Source of the DNA: an uncultured Prevotellaceae bacterium
GTDB taxonomy: Bacteria; Bacteroidota; Bacteroidia; Bacteroidales; Muribaculaceae
Length of the DNA: 64,000 nt
Direction of reading: 5' to 3'
Assembly (NCBI GenBank): GCA_900318255.1
Contig: ONJX01000002.1
Coordinates: forward strand, 1 to 64,000
Shown here piece by piece: positions 27,944-36,161 of this stretch. The position numbers were made by a program, and so were the translations under genes. Under the pieces are notes generated by a model that saw only the letters and a program-made list of their open reading frames with translations, made no database searches and had not been told where the DNA came from. The number at the start of each line of letters is the position of its first letter. Within the stretch, counting starts at the first letter, position 1.

Positions 27944-28573
27944 TCACCTCCCTCTTTCGGCTCTATCGGGATGAAAGAAGTGCATATACTCTTCGATTGT
28001 TATGCCTGCCTGTGTGGTGGCTTCTTCTATAGGGCGTTTCTTCACTTGAAATGCGAATTTTGCTTGCCAGTACTTTCCCTCAACTGGGTCGTCGAGCAGA
28101 AAATCCCAGGCCGCATCCTCATCGCCATTGACGCGATGAATCATCTGTTGTGCGGCACAGTGTTTCGCCACTTGCTTAAGGTGGTCGCCTGCGCGTCCAC
28201 GAGCAAGATTGTGTTCCAAGTCATTGCACTTGACGTTGATAGCAATAGGGTTGTGAGACTCGGCAATGCGGCGCACATAATCAAAATATTGCTCGTCCTT
28301 ATTGTGGGTGAGCAGTCGCAGTGCATCTACAACCTCTTTTGCGATACCCGCCTCAAGCAGGTCGTCAAAAGTCCATTCAGTATCTTCCACCACGTCATGC
28401 AGCAGTCCTGCTATTATCTCATATTCGTTGCGGCCTTTCATCGCCACAGTGAGCGGATGCAGTATCACAGCATTGCCGTCGAGGTCGCGTTGTCCACGGT
28501 GTGCTTTAAGCGCGATTTCCAGCGCTATCTCAATCTGCTCTTGCAGAGGCAATTCGTTCCTTAAATCATTCAT
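27944..28573 (-). CDS. HD-domain phosphohydrolase, SpoT/MESH1-like
   Basis: 209 residues from MNDLRNELPL. The HD pattern of (p)ppGpp hydrolases is visible: H25 in KAHRGQ, HP at 39-40, H59-D60 in GLLHDVVEDT and N117-D118 in KCNDLEHN. There is no synthetase, TGS or ACT domain. The family member MESH1 removes the 3' pyrophosphate from ppGpp; substrate here is inferred. The last 60 residues do not match the core and may be a separate C-terminal extension. It converges with tRNA-Asp and might be a small alarmone hydrolase or an island cargo gene. Confidence 0.8.
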   Translation of the reverse strand: MNDLRNELPLQEQIEIALEIALKAHRGQRDLDGNAVILHPLTVAMKGRNEYEIIAGLLHDVVEDTEWTFDDLLEAGIAKEVVDALRLLTHNKDEQYFDYVRRIAESHNPIAINVKCNDLEHNLARGRAGDHLKQVAKHCAAQQMIHRVNGDEDAAWDFLLDDPVEGKYWQAKFAFQVKKRPIEEATTQAGITIEEYMHFFHPDRAERGR

Positions 28574-28789
28574 AATTATCTGGTTTATTACTAAAAACAA
28601 TATTCGAATTCTTCTCTTGCTATTGTATATATGTGCTTATTAACGTCCGATAAAAGACTGCTTTTCCCAAGATTGAGATGTTTGTTTACTCGCAACAGAG
28701 TATATCAAAAAAGTCTGAAACCACAAAAATCTAGTTCAGCCCTATTTTTTTGCCTCTCATTTTTTTTTATCGGGCACTAATGATTTAAT
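28574..28789. other. Gene-free AT-rich stretch
   Basis: It holds no convincing open frame, RNA or strong hairpin. It separates the HD hydrolase from the GIY-YIG gene; I see no clear promoter for the hydrolase in it. Confidence 0.5.
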
Positions 28790-29617
28790 TTATTCCAATT
28801 GCTTTCTATATACAGCATCCAGTGTTTGACCATCCTTGTCTTTCCAGACGAGCCAGCCGTTATTGCTACTGCCTATGCAGAAATCGGCAGCTGTGCTGGG
28901 GCTTGGGAAAGTCTTGTCAGACTCCAATTCCAACTTGTCACCATTGCTGACGGTATAATCCTTGAGAAGATTCTCACGTTTCTCTTTCCATGTAAACGAT
29001 GGAACAGAAGACTTGGCGATAATACTACCTTTCAATACGGTGAAGCCATTAGCATCATAGAAGCCTCTTGCATCACAACCACGCCCCTTTGTATAAAACA
29101 GATGCTTTTCTTTTGGTTTGACTACATCAAAGATATTGCAACCAATAAAGGAAGTGAGGAACTTCACATCTTCAAAGAAACCCTCCATATCATCCTTTCT
29201 GTATTCTGGAAGATTAGGAGCCTTAGGTGTCTGTTTGTTCTCGTTCAAAACAAAAGTGTTTGAAGCCTTAGCTTCTGCGATGGCACGATGTTCCAAATAT
29301 TGCACATCAGCCTTTGTCATAGCAGCATCTTTCGAGATAAATAGCAATGCCTTTTGCCAAAACGCTTTCTTGCTGTCATGGTCTTTCACCCGTTCACGAA
29401 AGTTCTCCGTCTCTCCAATGTATGCCTTTGGCTTAGTTGCCTCATCCTCACCCAACAATATATAGAAAGCAGGTGTCTGCAACTCCTGTCGTTCGTTCAG
29501 AATAGAGAGATTAGAACGAGGAATCACATACATCTGGCAAATCTTATTGCTAATGAACACATATTGTGTCCCTTTAGGATCTCCGTCTATCAAATATGTT
29601 GTTACTGTTTTACCCAT
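28790..29617 (-). CDS. GIY-YIG nuclease-fold protein with DUF4357 C-terminus
   Basis: 275 residues from MGKTVTTYLI (an ATG three codons earlier is also possible). The GIY-YIG fold is seen as FYI at 51-53 and AYIGET at 65-70 with NFRERV at 72-77. The C-terminal third, with GFTVLKGSIIA and a final KDGQTLDAVYR, fits DUF4357. Such proteins are common in accessory DNA; a nuclease role in defence or mobile DNA is inferred. It is followed upstream by a PUA-like protein gene 38 nt away on the same strand, so the two may be one unit. Confidence 0.8.
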   Translation of the reverse strand: MGKTVTTYLIDGDPKGTQYVFISNKICQMYVIPRSNLSILNERQELQTPAFYILLGEDEATKPKAYIGETENFRERVKDHDSKKAFWQKALLFISKDAAMTKADVQYLEHRAIAEAKASNTFVLNENKQTPKAPNLPEYRKDDMEGFFEDVKFLTSFIGCNIFDVVKPKEKHLFYTKGRGCDARGFYDANGFTVLKGSIIAKSSVPSFTWKEKRENLLKDYTVSNGDKLELESDKTFPSPSTAADFCIGSSNNGWLVWKDKDGQTLDAVYRKQLE

Positions 29618-29655
29618 AATGTGCATATTATATTTAATCTCATTGAAAGTTATTC

Positions 29656-30045
29656 TCAGAATATAGATTTTATATAATTCAAGAGTTCCACATTATTACA
29701 ATTCGGAACTTCAAGACTATTTCCACCAGAGAAGCCATGCGAATATAAAACAGGCTCATTAAGTTCTGTTCCTGTGTATTCCTCTAATAATTCTAGTTTG
29801 TAAGTTATGTCATTGGGAGCAGTTTCAACCCAGTATTTCTGATCTTCTCTTTGACAGTTTTCCGCAGTGACAATCATTTTAAAACGGATACAACGTTCAT
29901 CTGACATGAAAAGATACACAATGTCTCCAATGGAAAAATGTGCTCTTCCCATTCTCCAACTGATGAATCCAAGATTATGTATTGCATCAGCATGCCTACA
30001 CCTTTTTCTGTTGGCAAAGGCAAGCCAAGTTCTATTATTTGACAT
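29656..30045 (-). CDS. Small PUA/EVE-like domain protein
   Basis: 129 residues. TWLAFANRKRCRHADAI, then GFISWRMGRAHFSIGDIVYLF and RIRFKMIV-type strands (here CIRFKMIVTAE) resemble the N-terminal EVE/PUA-like domain found fused to HNH or other restriction nucleases. These domains often read modified bases. No nuclease domain is fused here; the neighbouring GIY-YIG gene could supply one. The domain call is by pattern only. Confidence 0.6.
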   Translation of the reverse strand: MSNNRTWLAFANRKRCRHADAIHNLGFISWRMGRAHFSIGDIVYLFMSDERCIRFKMIVTAENCQREDQKYWVETAPNDITYKLELLEEYTGTELNEPVLYSHGFSGGNSLEVPNCNNVELLNYIKSIF

Positions 30046-30180
30046 ATTAATCTTTTATTTGGGCTGGGATTTCAGAAAAAATGACTCCAAGTTATCTATC
30101 ATATGGTCTGTTACTAGGAAATGATGTAAAACCCGGCCTAACAACGTTTGTTCGTGAACTATCATAATAAACCTAAAATC

Positions 30181-30218
30181 GGCGCAGGAGGGAATGTCCG
30201 TGGATTGCCCCCTGCGCC
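30181..30218 (-). terminator. Terminator of dinD
   Basis: GGCGCAGGAGGG pairs with CCCCCTGCGCC over about 14 nt. It starts directly past the dinD stop on the minus strand. The T-run is weak (GATTTTA). The stretch 30046-30180 has no supported gene. Confidence 0.7.
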
Positions 30219-30219
30219 A

Positions 30220-31050
30220 TTATTTCTTTTTATTCTTCACCATTTTCTTCTCTTCGCTTGCTAGACGGCGCTCTACTTTTTTCACATCTTCAGCAGGAGG
30301 AAGATTTTCTGGGATAATACCGCGCTCTGTGAGCATTTTGCGCACTGCGGCATTGTTGTCAACATGCTCACGTGTGATGGATGCTTCGCCTTGAAGGTCT
30401 TTGGTTTGCACGTTGACACTTGTCATTTCGGCAGCGAAGTCCTTTGCCTTGATGCTTATGGTAGGAAGGAAATCGGCAAGAGGACGGCTTTGTGGCATCC
30501 CCAACTTGCGCTTCATCATGTTGGTGCTAAGGCGAAATAATGCTTGGTCGCCTTTTGAGCGTATAACGGCAAAAGACTTATCATTTACTCCCCGCTCATA
30601 CAGGATGCCTGAAAGTTTGCGTTCCGTTTCTTGCAGTTTGGCACGAGCCTTAACACGCTCAACCTCCAGGAGTCGTTGCTCAATAAGCTCGGCTCGGCGT
30701 GTCTGCACGGCAAAATAAGTCTGAGCAAATGCTATCTGTGGTTTCCTTGGGTCGCCATTTTGTGCTACCAAGTAGCAAGCATAGCGTGTGAGCATAATGT
30801 CATCCACTTCTCGCTGAGCACCACTACCCAAAGTGACCATTTTGCTGACGTCAGCAAAATGGTCTGTTAATGGCTGCCCCGCATTGTTGCATGCTTCTTT
30901 TGCCTTATCAATTACATTGATGAAATTGCGCCATTGAGTGTAGCCCAACAACGAACAAAGTTCGCGAGCGCTCCAACATTCGGTTTCATCAATCATGCAT
31001 GCTGCATCTTCATAGCTCTGAAACAGGGTCAATATTTCTTCTCTTTTCAT
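30220..31050 (-). CDS. dinD: DinD-like DNA-damage-inducible protein
   Basis: 276 residues from [10 protein letters not shown]; the in-frame extension to 31098 overlaps the -7 box. [18 protein letters not shown] is the BRO-N-like start of the family, followed by [41 protein letters not shown], characteristic of DinD. In E. coli DinD is SOS-induced and inhibits RecA activities. The C-terminus is lysine-rich. A candidate -7 box TATCTTTG (minus) is at 31096-31103. Confidence 0.85.
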   Translation of the reverse strand: MKREEILTLFQSYEDAACMIDETECWSARELCSLLGYTQWRNFINVIDKAKEACNNAGQPLTDHFADVSKMVTLGSGAQREVDDIMLTRYACYLVAQNGDPRKPQIAFAQTYFAVQTRRAELIEQRLLEVERVKARAKLQETERKLSGILYERGVNDKSFAVIRSKGDQALFRLSTNMMKRKLGMPQSRPLADFLPTISIKAKDFAAEMTSVNVQTKDLQGEASITREHVDNNAAVRKMLTERGIIPENLPPAEDVKKVERRLASEEKKMVKNKKK

Positions 31051-31227
31051 TAACAAAATCGTTAGTTGTTGTGGACAGGGTGCGTGGACTCGGTACAAAG
31101 ATACTTATTTTTCCTTAATCCTAAAATTAAAATAACAAAAAAAGCTGGCGCTGTAACTATTGCTATAATCATCGCCGCCAGCCTCGCCCATCCATCTGCC
31201 CCCAAATTTCATCTTTTGAAAGAGGCG

Positions 31228-31300
31228 TTACAGGTTAAAGTGGTTGCTGCGGTCGAGGTCGCGGCGCGGTCGATGGCTTGCGTGATGTGGTGCGTGGACA
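31228..31300 (-). pseudogene. comM relic 1 (3' end)
   Basis: From the TAA stop equivalent (31228) the sequence follows the last about 70 bases of the intact comM at 51672-51745: TTAC, AAAGTGGTTGCTGCGGTCGAGG, CGATGGCTTGCGTGATGTGG. The preceding 26 bases (31202-31227) are shared with relic 3. Same orientation as comM. Confidence 0.75.
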
Positions 31301-31317
31301 CGGTATTCTTGTTGCCA

Positions 31318-32439
31318 TTAAGACAAGAAATGCCAGAAGTTTTCCTTGTTGATGACGTTGAATTCGGAGTTTGGATAATTCTGGGAAAAAATCGCTGGCA
31401 TTACTGTTTTTTTCCTCTCGTTCCACTTGAACTCAAAAGCGGTCAACCGACCATCCATATCTTCAATAAGGTCAATCTCCTTTTGGTCATGAGTGCGCCA
31501 GAAGTACAATTGCGCATAGCTCCTGTTATAGGCATTGCGTTTTATGCGCTCCGAAACCATAAGGTTCTCCCACAACATGCCGCAGTCGTTGCGCATATCA
31601 AGAGGGGCGAAATGGGACAAGAGAGCATTGCGCACACCATTATCCACAAAATAAATTTTCTTGCCCTTCTTTATTTCGTTGCGAGCGTTGCGGCTGAAGG
31701 AGTTAAGCCTAAAGATGATAAAGCACTTTTCCAAGAGATTGATGTAATTCTCAATAGTGTTTTTATCAACACCAATAGTCAATGCCAACTCGTTATAGGA
31801 AACCTCACTGCCAATCTGTAGTGCCAAAGCTCTGACGAGTTTCATTAGGGCATCAGGTTTTCTCATGCCTTGGAATGACAGTGCATCACGATATAAGTAA
31901 TTGTTGGTTAAGTTCATCAAGGTGTCACGAGCATACTCAGGAGCGGTAACCACCTCAGGATATAAGCCATATATCATTCTTGTTTCCAGCATCCGCTGCT
32001 CCTCATGCTGCGAAGTGTTTTGGGCCAATTCGGACAACGAAAGCGGGTAAAGGTTATATTCTATTAGGCGACCTGTTGCCGGTTCATTTATCTCATCGGC
32101 AAGGTCGAATGATGAAGAGCCAGTCACTATCACATGTGATTCTAAATGAAGGTCGCCAATCATTTTGAGTGTCAGGCCAATATTCCTGACTCGTTGCGCT
32201 TCATCAATTAGGAAATAATCATGAGGCTCAATAAGACGACTCAGCTCTGTTGAGGTTTTGTCAATCAACAATCGGCGGTCATCCTCATTGTCGCAGTTAA
32301 GAATGCGCACCTTTGTGCCATGCCTTGACACTTCTCCAAGCAGGGTGCTTTTGCCCACCTGCCTCGGACCTAAAATGGTTATTACTTTGCGACGTTTAAA
32401 TGCGTGCTCTAACTCTTGCTGAAGAATTCGATGTATCAT
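31318..32439 (-). CDS. DUF4143-family AAA+ ATPase (1)
   Basis: 373 residues from MIHRILQQEL. Walker A GPRQVGKS is at 24-31, Walker B-like FLIDEAQR near 83, sensor VTGSSSFDL, and the C-terminus has KEIDLIEDMDGRLTAFEFKW, the PD-(D/E)xK-like pattern of DUF4143. These ATPases are widespread in Bacteroidota accessory regions; their biochemical role is unknown. comM relics abut it on both sides (relic 1 downstream, relic 2 upstream), as if the gene had been inserted as cargo. Confidence 0.85.
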   Translation of the reverse strand: MIHRILQQELEHAFKRRKVITILGPRQVGKSTLLGEVSRHGTKVRILNCDNEDDRRLLIDKTSTELSRLIEPHDYFLIDEAQRVRNIGLTLKMIGDLHLESHVIVTGSSSFDLADEINEPATGRLIEYNLYPLSLSELAQNTSQHEEQRMLETRMIYGLYPEVVTAPEYARDTLMNLTNNYLYRDALSFQGMRKPDALMKLVRALALQIGSEVSYNELALTIGVDKNTIENYINLLEKCFIIFRLNSFSRNARNEIKKGKKIYFVDNGVRNALLSHFAPLDMRNDCGMLWENLMVSERIKRNAYNRSYAQLYFWRTHDQKEIDLIEDMDGRLTAFEFKWNERKKTVMPAIFSQNYPNSEFNVINKENFWHFLS

Positions 32440-32460
32440 AACTGTTGAGTTTTGTCTCTG

Positions 32461-32492
32461 CAAAAATAGACAAAATAATCATAATCACCAAA
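32461..32492 (-). promoter_or_regulatory. Promoter of ATPase (1)
   Basis: On the minus strand TTTG (32489-32492), 20 nt, TATTTTTG (32461-32468). The -33 side overlaps a near-palindrome TCACCAAATTT/AAATTGGTGA at 32486-32512, a possible operator. Confidence 0.75.
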
Positions 32493-32571
32493 TTTCACAT
32501 AAAATTGGTGAATGTAATCACTAAATTTAATATAATCTTGTGAAGAAGTCTTCGTCCATAGATTAAAAACA

Positions 32572-32685
32572 TTACAGGTTAAAGTAGTTGCTGCGGTCGA
32601 GGCTGCCCTCTAGGCGATGGCTTCCATGATGTGGGGCTGGCGCATCAGGACGCTGCCGGCGAGGCCAGGGCGATGTAGCGGGCGC
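32572..32685 (-). pseudogene. comM relic 2 (3' end)
   Basis: About 110 bases match the 3' end of intact comM with high identity: AAAGTAGTTGCTGCGGTCGAGG, then GGCGATGGCTTCCATGATGTG and GGACGCTGCC. A CCCTCTAG insertion/variation relative to intact comM is shared in kind with relic 3 and introduces a stop in frame. Confidence 0.85.
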
Positions 32686-32694
32686 CGCCTGCGT

Positions 32695-33843
32695 TTAAAT
32701 CACTTTATTGCTCCAGATGCGTTTCAAGAACTGCTCCACAGGCCACACTTCGATGTTGTTGAGTTTGCGTGGTCGTTCTTCCATTGAGAGCAGATAAAGT
32801 TTTGCATTGGGATATTCTTCGCCAAATGCTTTAAGTCCCTTGGTATCACTTGATGATATGTTTTTTGACGATTTCACCTCAATACCCACTTCGGCTTGGC
32901 CTATTACAACATCTACCTCATATTTGTTATCCAATGTGTGCCAGAATGAAAGAGATTTATCAGGACGGCGGTAAGAGAGATACGCTCTTAATTCCTGGAC
33001 CACAAAATGCTCCAGGGCGTGTCCATAAAGGTCGGTTCCCTGCTGCAATGTGCCATGATGCAACAGGTGGTTGGGAATTGCGACGTCAAAATAGTAGAAC
33101 TTAGGCGACTGAATGACTCGGCGCTTGATAACTTTAGTGAAAGATGGCAAATAGAATCCAAGCAAGGTTTCTTCGAGAATGGAAAAGTACTCCTTCACTG
33201 TTTTGGACGAGATGCCGCAATCTTGAGCGATATTGGAGTAGTTGACAATCTCACTGTTGCTCAGCGCCGCAACCTGCAAAAACCGAGTGAATGAATCCAA
33301 TCTTCTCACTATTGCCTCCTCAACAATCTCCTGCTGCAAATAATCTCCAATATAGGACTGTATTCGCATAGCGGGGTTGGCCATCAGGTAATGATGCGGC
33401 AACATGCCATGATTTAATGCTCTATTGAGGTCGAAGTCGGGGATTTCGGCACTTACAAGAGGAAACAAGGTCTTTCGCAAAGCTCTGCCTCCAAGCAGAT
33501 TTGCACCACTGCGACGTAATTTACGTGCGCTTGAACCGCTCAAGATAAATTTCAGCCCCTTGTTCTCTATCAACCAGTGCACTTCATCAAGCAGAGCTGG
33601 CACCTTCTGAACCTCATCTATAATTACCAGCTCTCCTTCGTCTAAAAGTTCACATTCTTCACGTAGCAAGGCTGGACGCAGTTGAAGCGACATGCGCACA
33701 TCGCTTTTGAGCAAGTCATAAACTGTTGCTTCAGGAAAAAGCATTTTTAATAGCGTGCTTTTCCCAGTCTGCCTTGAACCCCACAAGAACAGGCTCTCAT
33801 CTTTGACTTCTTCTAACTTTAATATCCTTTCAAGCATAATCAT
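32695..33843 (-). CDS. DUF4143-family AAA+ ATPase (2)
   Basis: 382 residues. Walker A GSRQTGKS at 22-29, Walker B LVIIDEVQKVPALLDEVHW near 73-90, sensor LSGSSARKLRR, and C-terminal YEVDVVIGQAEVGIEVKSSKN with the DUF4143 nuclease-like D...ExK pattern. It is only distantly similar to ATPase (1), so this is not a recent duplication. Its stop lies 10 nt from relic 2 and its promoter region reaches toward relic 3. Confidence 0.87.
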   Translation of the reverse strand: MIMLERILKLEEVKDESLFLWGSRQTGKSTLLKMLFPEATVYDLLKSDVRMSLQLRPALLREECELLDEGELVIIDEVQKVPALLDEVHWLIENKGLKFILSGSSARKLRRSGANLLGGRALRKTLFPLVSAEIPDFDLNRALNHGMLPHHYLMANPAMRIQSYIGDYLQQEIVEEAIVRRLDSFTRFLQVAALSNSEIVNYSNIAQDCGISSKTVKEYFSILEETLLGFYLPSFTKVIKRRVIQSPKFYYFDVAIPNHLLHHGTLQQGTDLYGHALEHFVVQELRAYLSYRRPDKSLSFWHTLDNKYEVDVVIGQAEVGIEVKSSKNISSSDTKGLKAFGEEYPNAKLYLLSMEERPRKLNNIEVWPVEQFLKRIWSNKVI

Positions 33844-33861
33844 TTGGCATTTATGTCATGG

Positions 33862-33893
33862 CAAAGTTACTACCGATTGTTCAGATATCCAAG
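33862..33893 (-). promoter_or_regulatory. Promoter of ATPase (2)
   Basis: On the minus strand CTTG (33890-33893), 20 nt, TAACTTTG (33862-33869), 19 nt before the start codon. Confidence 0.75.
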
Positions 33894-33980
33894 AAAAATG
33901 TCAAAAATCTGAAGTGACACTCCAAAATTTCAGCGAAAATTTGAAGTGCCACTCCCAAATTTCATCTTTTGAAAGAGGCG

Positions 33981-34197
33981 TTACATGTTGAAGTGGTTGC
34001 TGCGGTCGAGGTCGCCTTCTAGCCGATGGCTTCCATGATGTGGGGGGAGCGAACTGTGACGCTGCCGTCGAGGCCAGGGCGATGGTGCGTCAAGAAAAAA
34101 AGCACGCCGTTGTGCGCTAGCGAGATTTCCCCTGGCGTGGGATAAGTGCCGCCACCCACCAGGGCTACGGCACAACTACACGATTATGTGGTGGGAT
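33981..34197 (-). pseudogene. comM relic 3 (3' end joined to an internal segment)
   Basis: 33981-34088 follows the comM 3' end; at 34089 it jumps to the internal region equivalent to comM 52300-52400 (AGCACGCCGTTGTGCGC, GAGATTTCCCCTGGCGTGGG). About 450 bases of comM are missing at the junction. It ends after GATTATGTGGTGGGA, the same place where relics 4 and 6 end. Bases 33955-33980 equal those before relic 1. Confidence 0.88.
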
Positions 34198-34374
34198 TGT
34201 TGAACATCGATTTAGACTTAATTGATTTTAAAACTCAGTCAATTTTGATAAAAAAGTCTCTTTTTCGATGATTTTTAAAGCCGGTGATGTGCAATCAACT
34301 GAAACAAATGTTTGCGCATTGTTTACGCAGAATTTTGGGGTATATTAAACGATTTATAGCAATATACTGTAATC

Positions 34375-34515
34375 TTGAGGTCACAAATAACCGAGTTTAT
34401 CCCAAATCACCGAACAACACTTTGCCAAAATAGCCAAGCGGAATAAAGCCAAATAACCAAACAAAAATGCGCCAAACAACCAAACAAAAACAAGCCAAAC
34501 AACCAAATTGTGCGA
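34375..34515. repeat. Low-complexity CCAAA repeats
   Basis: Degenerate tandem units of AACCAAACAAAAA and GCCAAACAACC. No gene is supported; the open frames across it are compositional. It leads into a truncated ATPase gene. Confidence 0.6.
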
Positions 34516-34580
34516 AATATATTCTCTCGCTTCAAGAAAAAATACTACCTTTGTACCGAAAATCATACAAGGTTATTATT

Positions 34581-34688
34581 ATGGCTGAAAACACTTTCAA
34601 TTATCGGAAGAGGATTTCAGACATTCTCCTGGAAGAGAAATTAGAACTGATAATGATAGTGAAGAACCATAGCCAATTCTTCGCGTAG
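34581..34688 (+). pseudogene. Truncated ATPase gene, N-terminal fragment
   Basis: An ATG at 34581 opens MAENTFNYRKRISDILLEEK, which matches the start of a common DUF4143 ATPase subfamily that continues with a Walker A motif. Here the frame breaks after about 20 such residues into unrelated sequence and stops at 34688, before any Walker A. A -7 box TACCTTTG is at 34546-34553. comM relic 4 begins within 90 nt, so the loss may come from the same rearrangements. Confidence 0.6.
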
Positions 34689-34771
34689 TTTAGCATGACC
34701 ACAAGCTCATAGAGTTGGGCAATAGCAGTGGGTATATTCATCAAACTCAAACCACTGATAATCCATATAAT

Positions 34772-34936
34772 CATCATCCAGCGGCTGCCGCATCACCTTA
34801 AGCACCGAGCGATTGAACTCTGGGAGTTCGTCAAGGAAAAGCACACCGTTGTGCGCCAGTGAGATTTCCCCTGGCGTGGGATAAGTGCCGCCACCCACCA
34901 GGGCCACGGCACACATATACGATTATGTGGTGGGAT
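34772..34936 (-). pseudogene. comM relic 4 (internal segment)
   Basis: Very similar to intact comM 52235-52400; a 70-residue open frame still reads [40 protein letters not shown] like ComM. The Walker A part and both gene ends are absent. It ends at the same GTGGTGGGA point as relics 3 and 6, and the bases after it (ATTGATTTTAAAACTCAG) match those after relic 3. Confidence 0.9.
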
Positions 34937-35059
34937 GGAATTGTGTCATTCATAGACTAATTGATTTTAAAACTCAGCCAAATTCAATAGAAAATCTTCA
35001 TTTTCGCTGTTTTTTAAAGTCTGTAATATTAGATTTTTTCTTAAAAAACATCATATATA

Positions 35060-35090
35060 TTGTATATACAAAATATATTTTATACCTTTG
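35060..35090 (+). promoter_or_regulatory. Promoter and operator of the toxin-antitoxin pair
   Basis: TTG (35060-35062), 20 nt, TACCTTTG (35083-35090). The perfect palindrome TTGTATATACAA (35060-35071) covers the -33 box, a likely site for autoregulation by the antitoxin. Confidence 0.75.
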
Positions 35091-35116
35091 CAGTGTTATA
35101 ACAAAACAAAGAAGAT

Positions 35117-35410
35117 ATGGAAACGATAATTAAACGGAAAAACATTGACCTGCCTATTGAAGTGCTCCAGAAACTTTCGCTGATGGCTGTAGCTCAGGGC
35201 CGTAGCCTGAAAGCCTATATTGAGCAGATTCTGATAAATAAAGCCAATAGCATATCAATCGAAGTGCATGAGAATCCTTCACCCTCGGGTGATGAGTGGT
35301 TTGAAAACGCCGACAACATGGAATCTGTCAACCGTGGCATCCAGGAAATGAAAGAAGGGCAAGGCAGAGCTTACACAATGGATGAGATAAGAAAAAGCTT
35401 AGGCGTATGA
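35117..35410 (+). CDS. Antitoxin of a YoeB-type pair
   Basis: 97 residues. The N-terminus (RKNIDLPIEVLQKLSLMAVAQGRSLKAYIEQILI) looks like a ribbon-helix-helix DNA-binding domain, followed by an acidic region and a C-terminal AYTMDEIRKSLGV that would wrap the toxin. It should neutralise the toxin and repress the operon. The stop overlaps the toxin ATG (ATGA). Confidence 0.85.
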   Translation: METIIKRKNIDLPIEVLQKLSLMAVAQGRSLKAYIEQILINKANSISIEVHENPSPSGDEWFENADNMESVNRGIQEMKEGQGRAYTMDEIRKSLGV

Positions 35411-35685
35411 GATACAAACTGATTCTCATGCCTGAGGCAGAGCGCCATCTGCAAGAGTGGCGCAAGTCGGGTCAAAAGAAAACACTTATAAAGATTGCCA
35501 ATCTTTTTGAGGAATTGTGCCAACATCCCACTACCGGCACAGGAAAGGTCGAACAGCTAAAAGGTGACCTTGAAGGTTTCTGGAGCCGAAGAATAAACAA
35601 GGAGTCGCGATTAATCTACAAAATTGAGGAAGAAATCATAACCGTCTTTGTCGTCTCACTAAAGGGTCACTACGGTGATAAATGA
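35407..35685 (+). CDS. YoeB/Txe-type mRNA interferase toxin
   Basis: 92 residues of the RelE superfamily: LMPEAERHLQEWRKSGQKKTLIKIANLFEEL, then LKGDLEGFWSRRINKESRLIYKI and the C-terminal SLKGHYGDK with the conserved catalytic histidine/tyrosine. YoeB toxins cleave mRNA at the ribosomal A site. All parts appear intact and it is translationally coupled to the antitoxin. Confidence 0.92.
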   Translation: MRYKLILMPEAERHLQEWRKSGQKKTLIKIANLFEELCQHPTTGTGKVEQLKGDLEGFWSRRINKESRLIYKIEEEIITVFVVSLKGHYGDK

Positions 35686-35712
35686 CATACGTTATTTTAG
35701 AAAGATATATAG

Positions 35713-35751
35713 TTGCCAAATAAGCATGTTTTTTTTGTGCTTATTTGGCAA
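35713..35751 (+). terminator. Perfect 14-bp hairpin after the toxin gene
   Basis: TTGCCAAATAAGCA pairs exactly with TGCTTATTTGGCAA around an 11-nt T-rich loop; outer bases ATATATAG/CTATATAT extend the stem. It lies 27 nt after the toxin stop and may end the operon. Confidence 0.65.
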
Positions 35752-35787
35752 TCGCTATATATTGTATTGACATCCAATAGCATACAC

Positions 35788-35937
35788 ATGGAAATTAAGA
35801 GGAAGGAGCATTGTTTTTTCGAAATGCACGAAGTTATGAAGTCGAATTGTGACAAGCTAATCAAAGTACACGAACAGTTGTCGGAGCTAAAGAGAAACGT
35901 TGCAAACAAGAGCTATTACAAAACATCTCATCCTTAG
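35788..35937 (+). CDS. Small coiled-coil protein, unknown
   Basis: 49 residues from MEIKRKEHCFFEMHEVMKS, a charged helix-rich peptide. An in-frame start at 35713 would lie inside the hairpin, so the ATG at 35788 is chosen. It may be a fragment of a longer gene: the end is near comM relic 5. I do not recognise the family. Confidence 0.4.
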   Translation: MEIKRKEHCFFEMHEVMKSNCDKLIKVHEQLSELKRNVANKSYYKTSHP

Positions 35938-35980
35938 AGTACATTAAAAAGTGACATTATTGACAGATTTTTAATGTGTA

Positions 35981-36146
35981 TTACAAATTAAAGTAGTTCG
36001 AGTGGTCGAGGTTGCCCTCTGTGATGGCATTTTTCATGGTATAATTAGGCCTGTTTCATTGAATCAAACAAAATAAACAAACCCAAACAAGAACAACAAA
36101 ATATTTGTTGCTTTTGTCTGTAAAACGCCGATGGCTTCTATGATGT
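35981..36146 (-). pseudogene. comM relic 5 (3' end, split)
   Basis: 35981-36040 follows the comM 3' end (TTACAAATTAAAGTAGTTCG, GGTCGAGGTTGCC). After about 85 unrelated bases, CGATGGCTTCTATGATGT at 36129-36146 continues the match. Either a short insertion or a second small relic is possible. Same orientation as comM. Confidence 0.7.
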
Positions 36147-36161
36147 TTTATATTTTTAGTA

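Noticed and set aside
34375..34515. CRISPR-like array in the CCAAA repeats
   Set aside because: Units are short, irregular and without spacers of constant length; no cas genes are present.
34707..34916. Small ComM-like protein gene
   Set aside because: The frame is an internal piece of comM without Walker A or either end, so it is a relic and not a functional gene.
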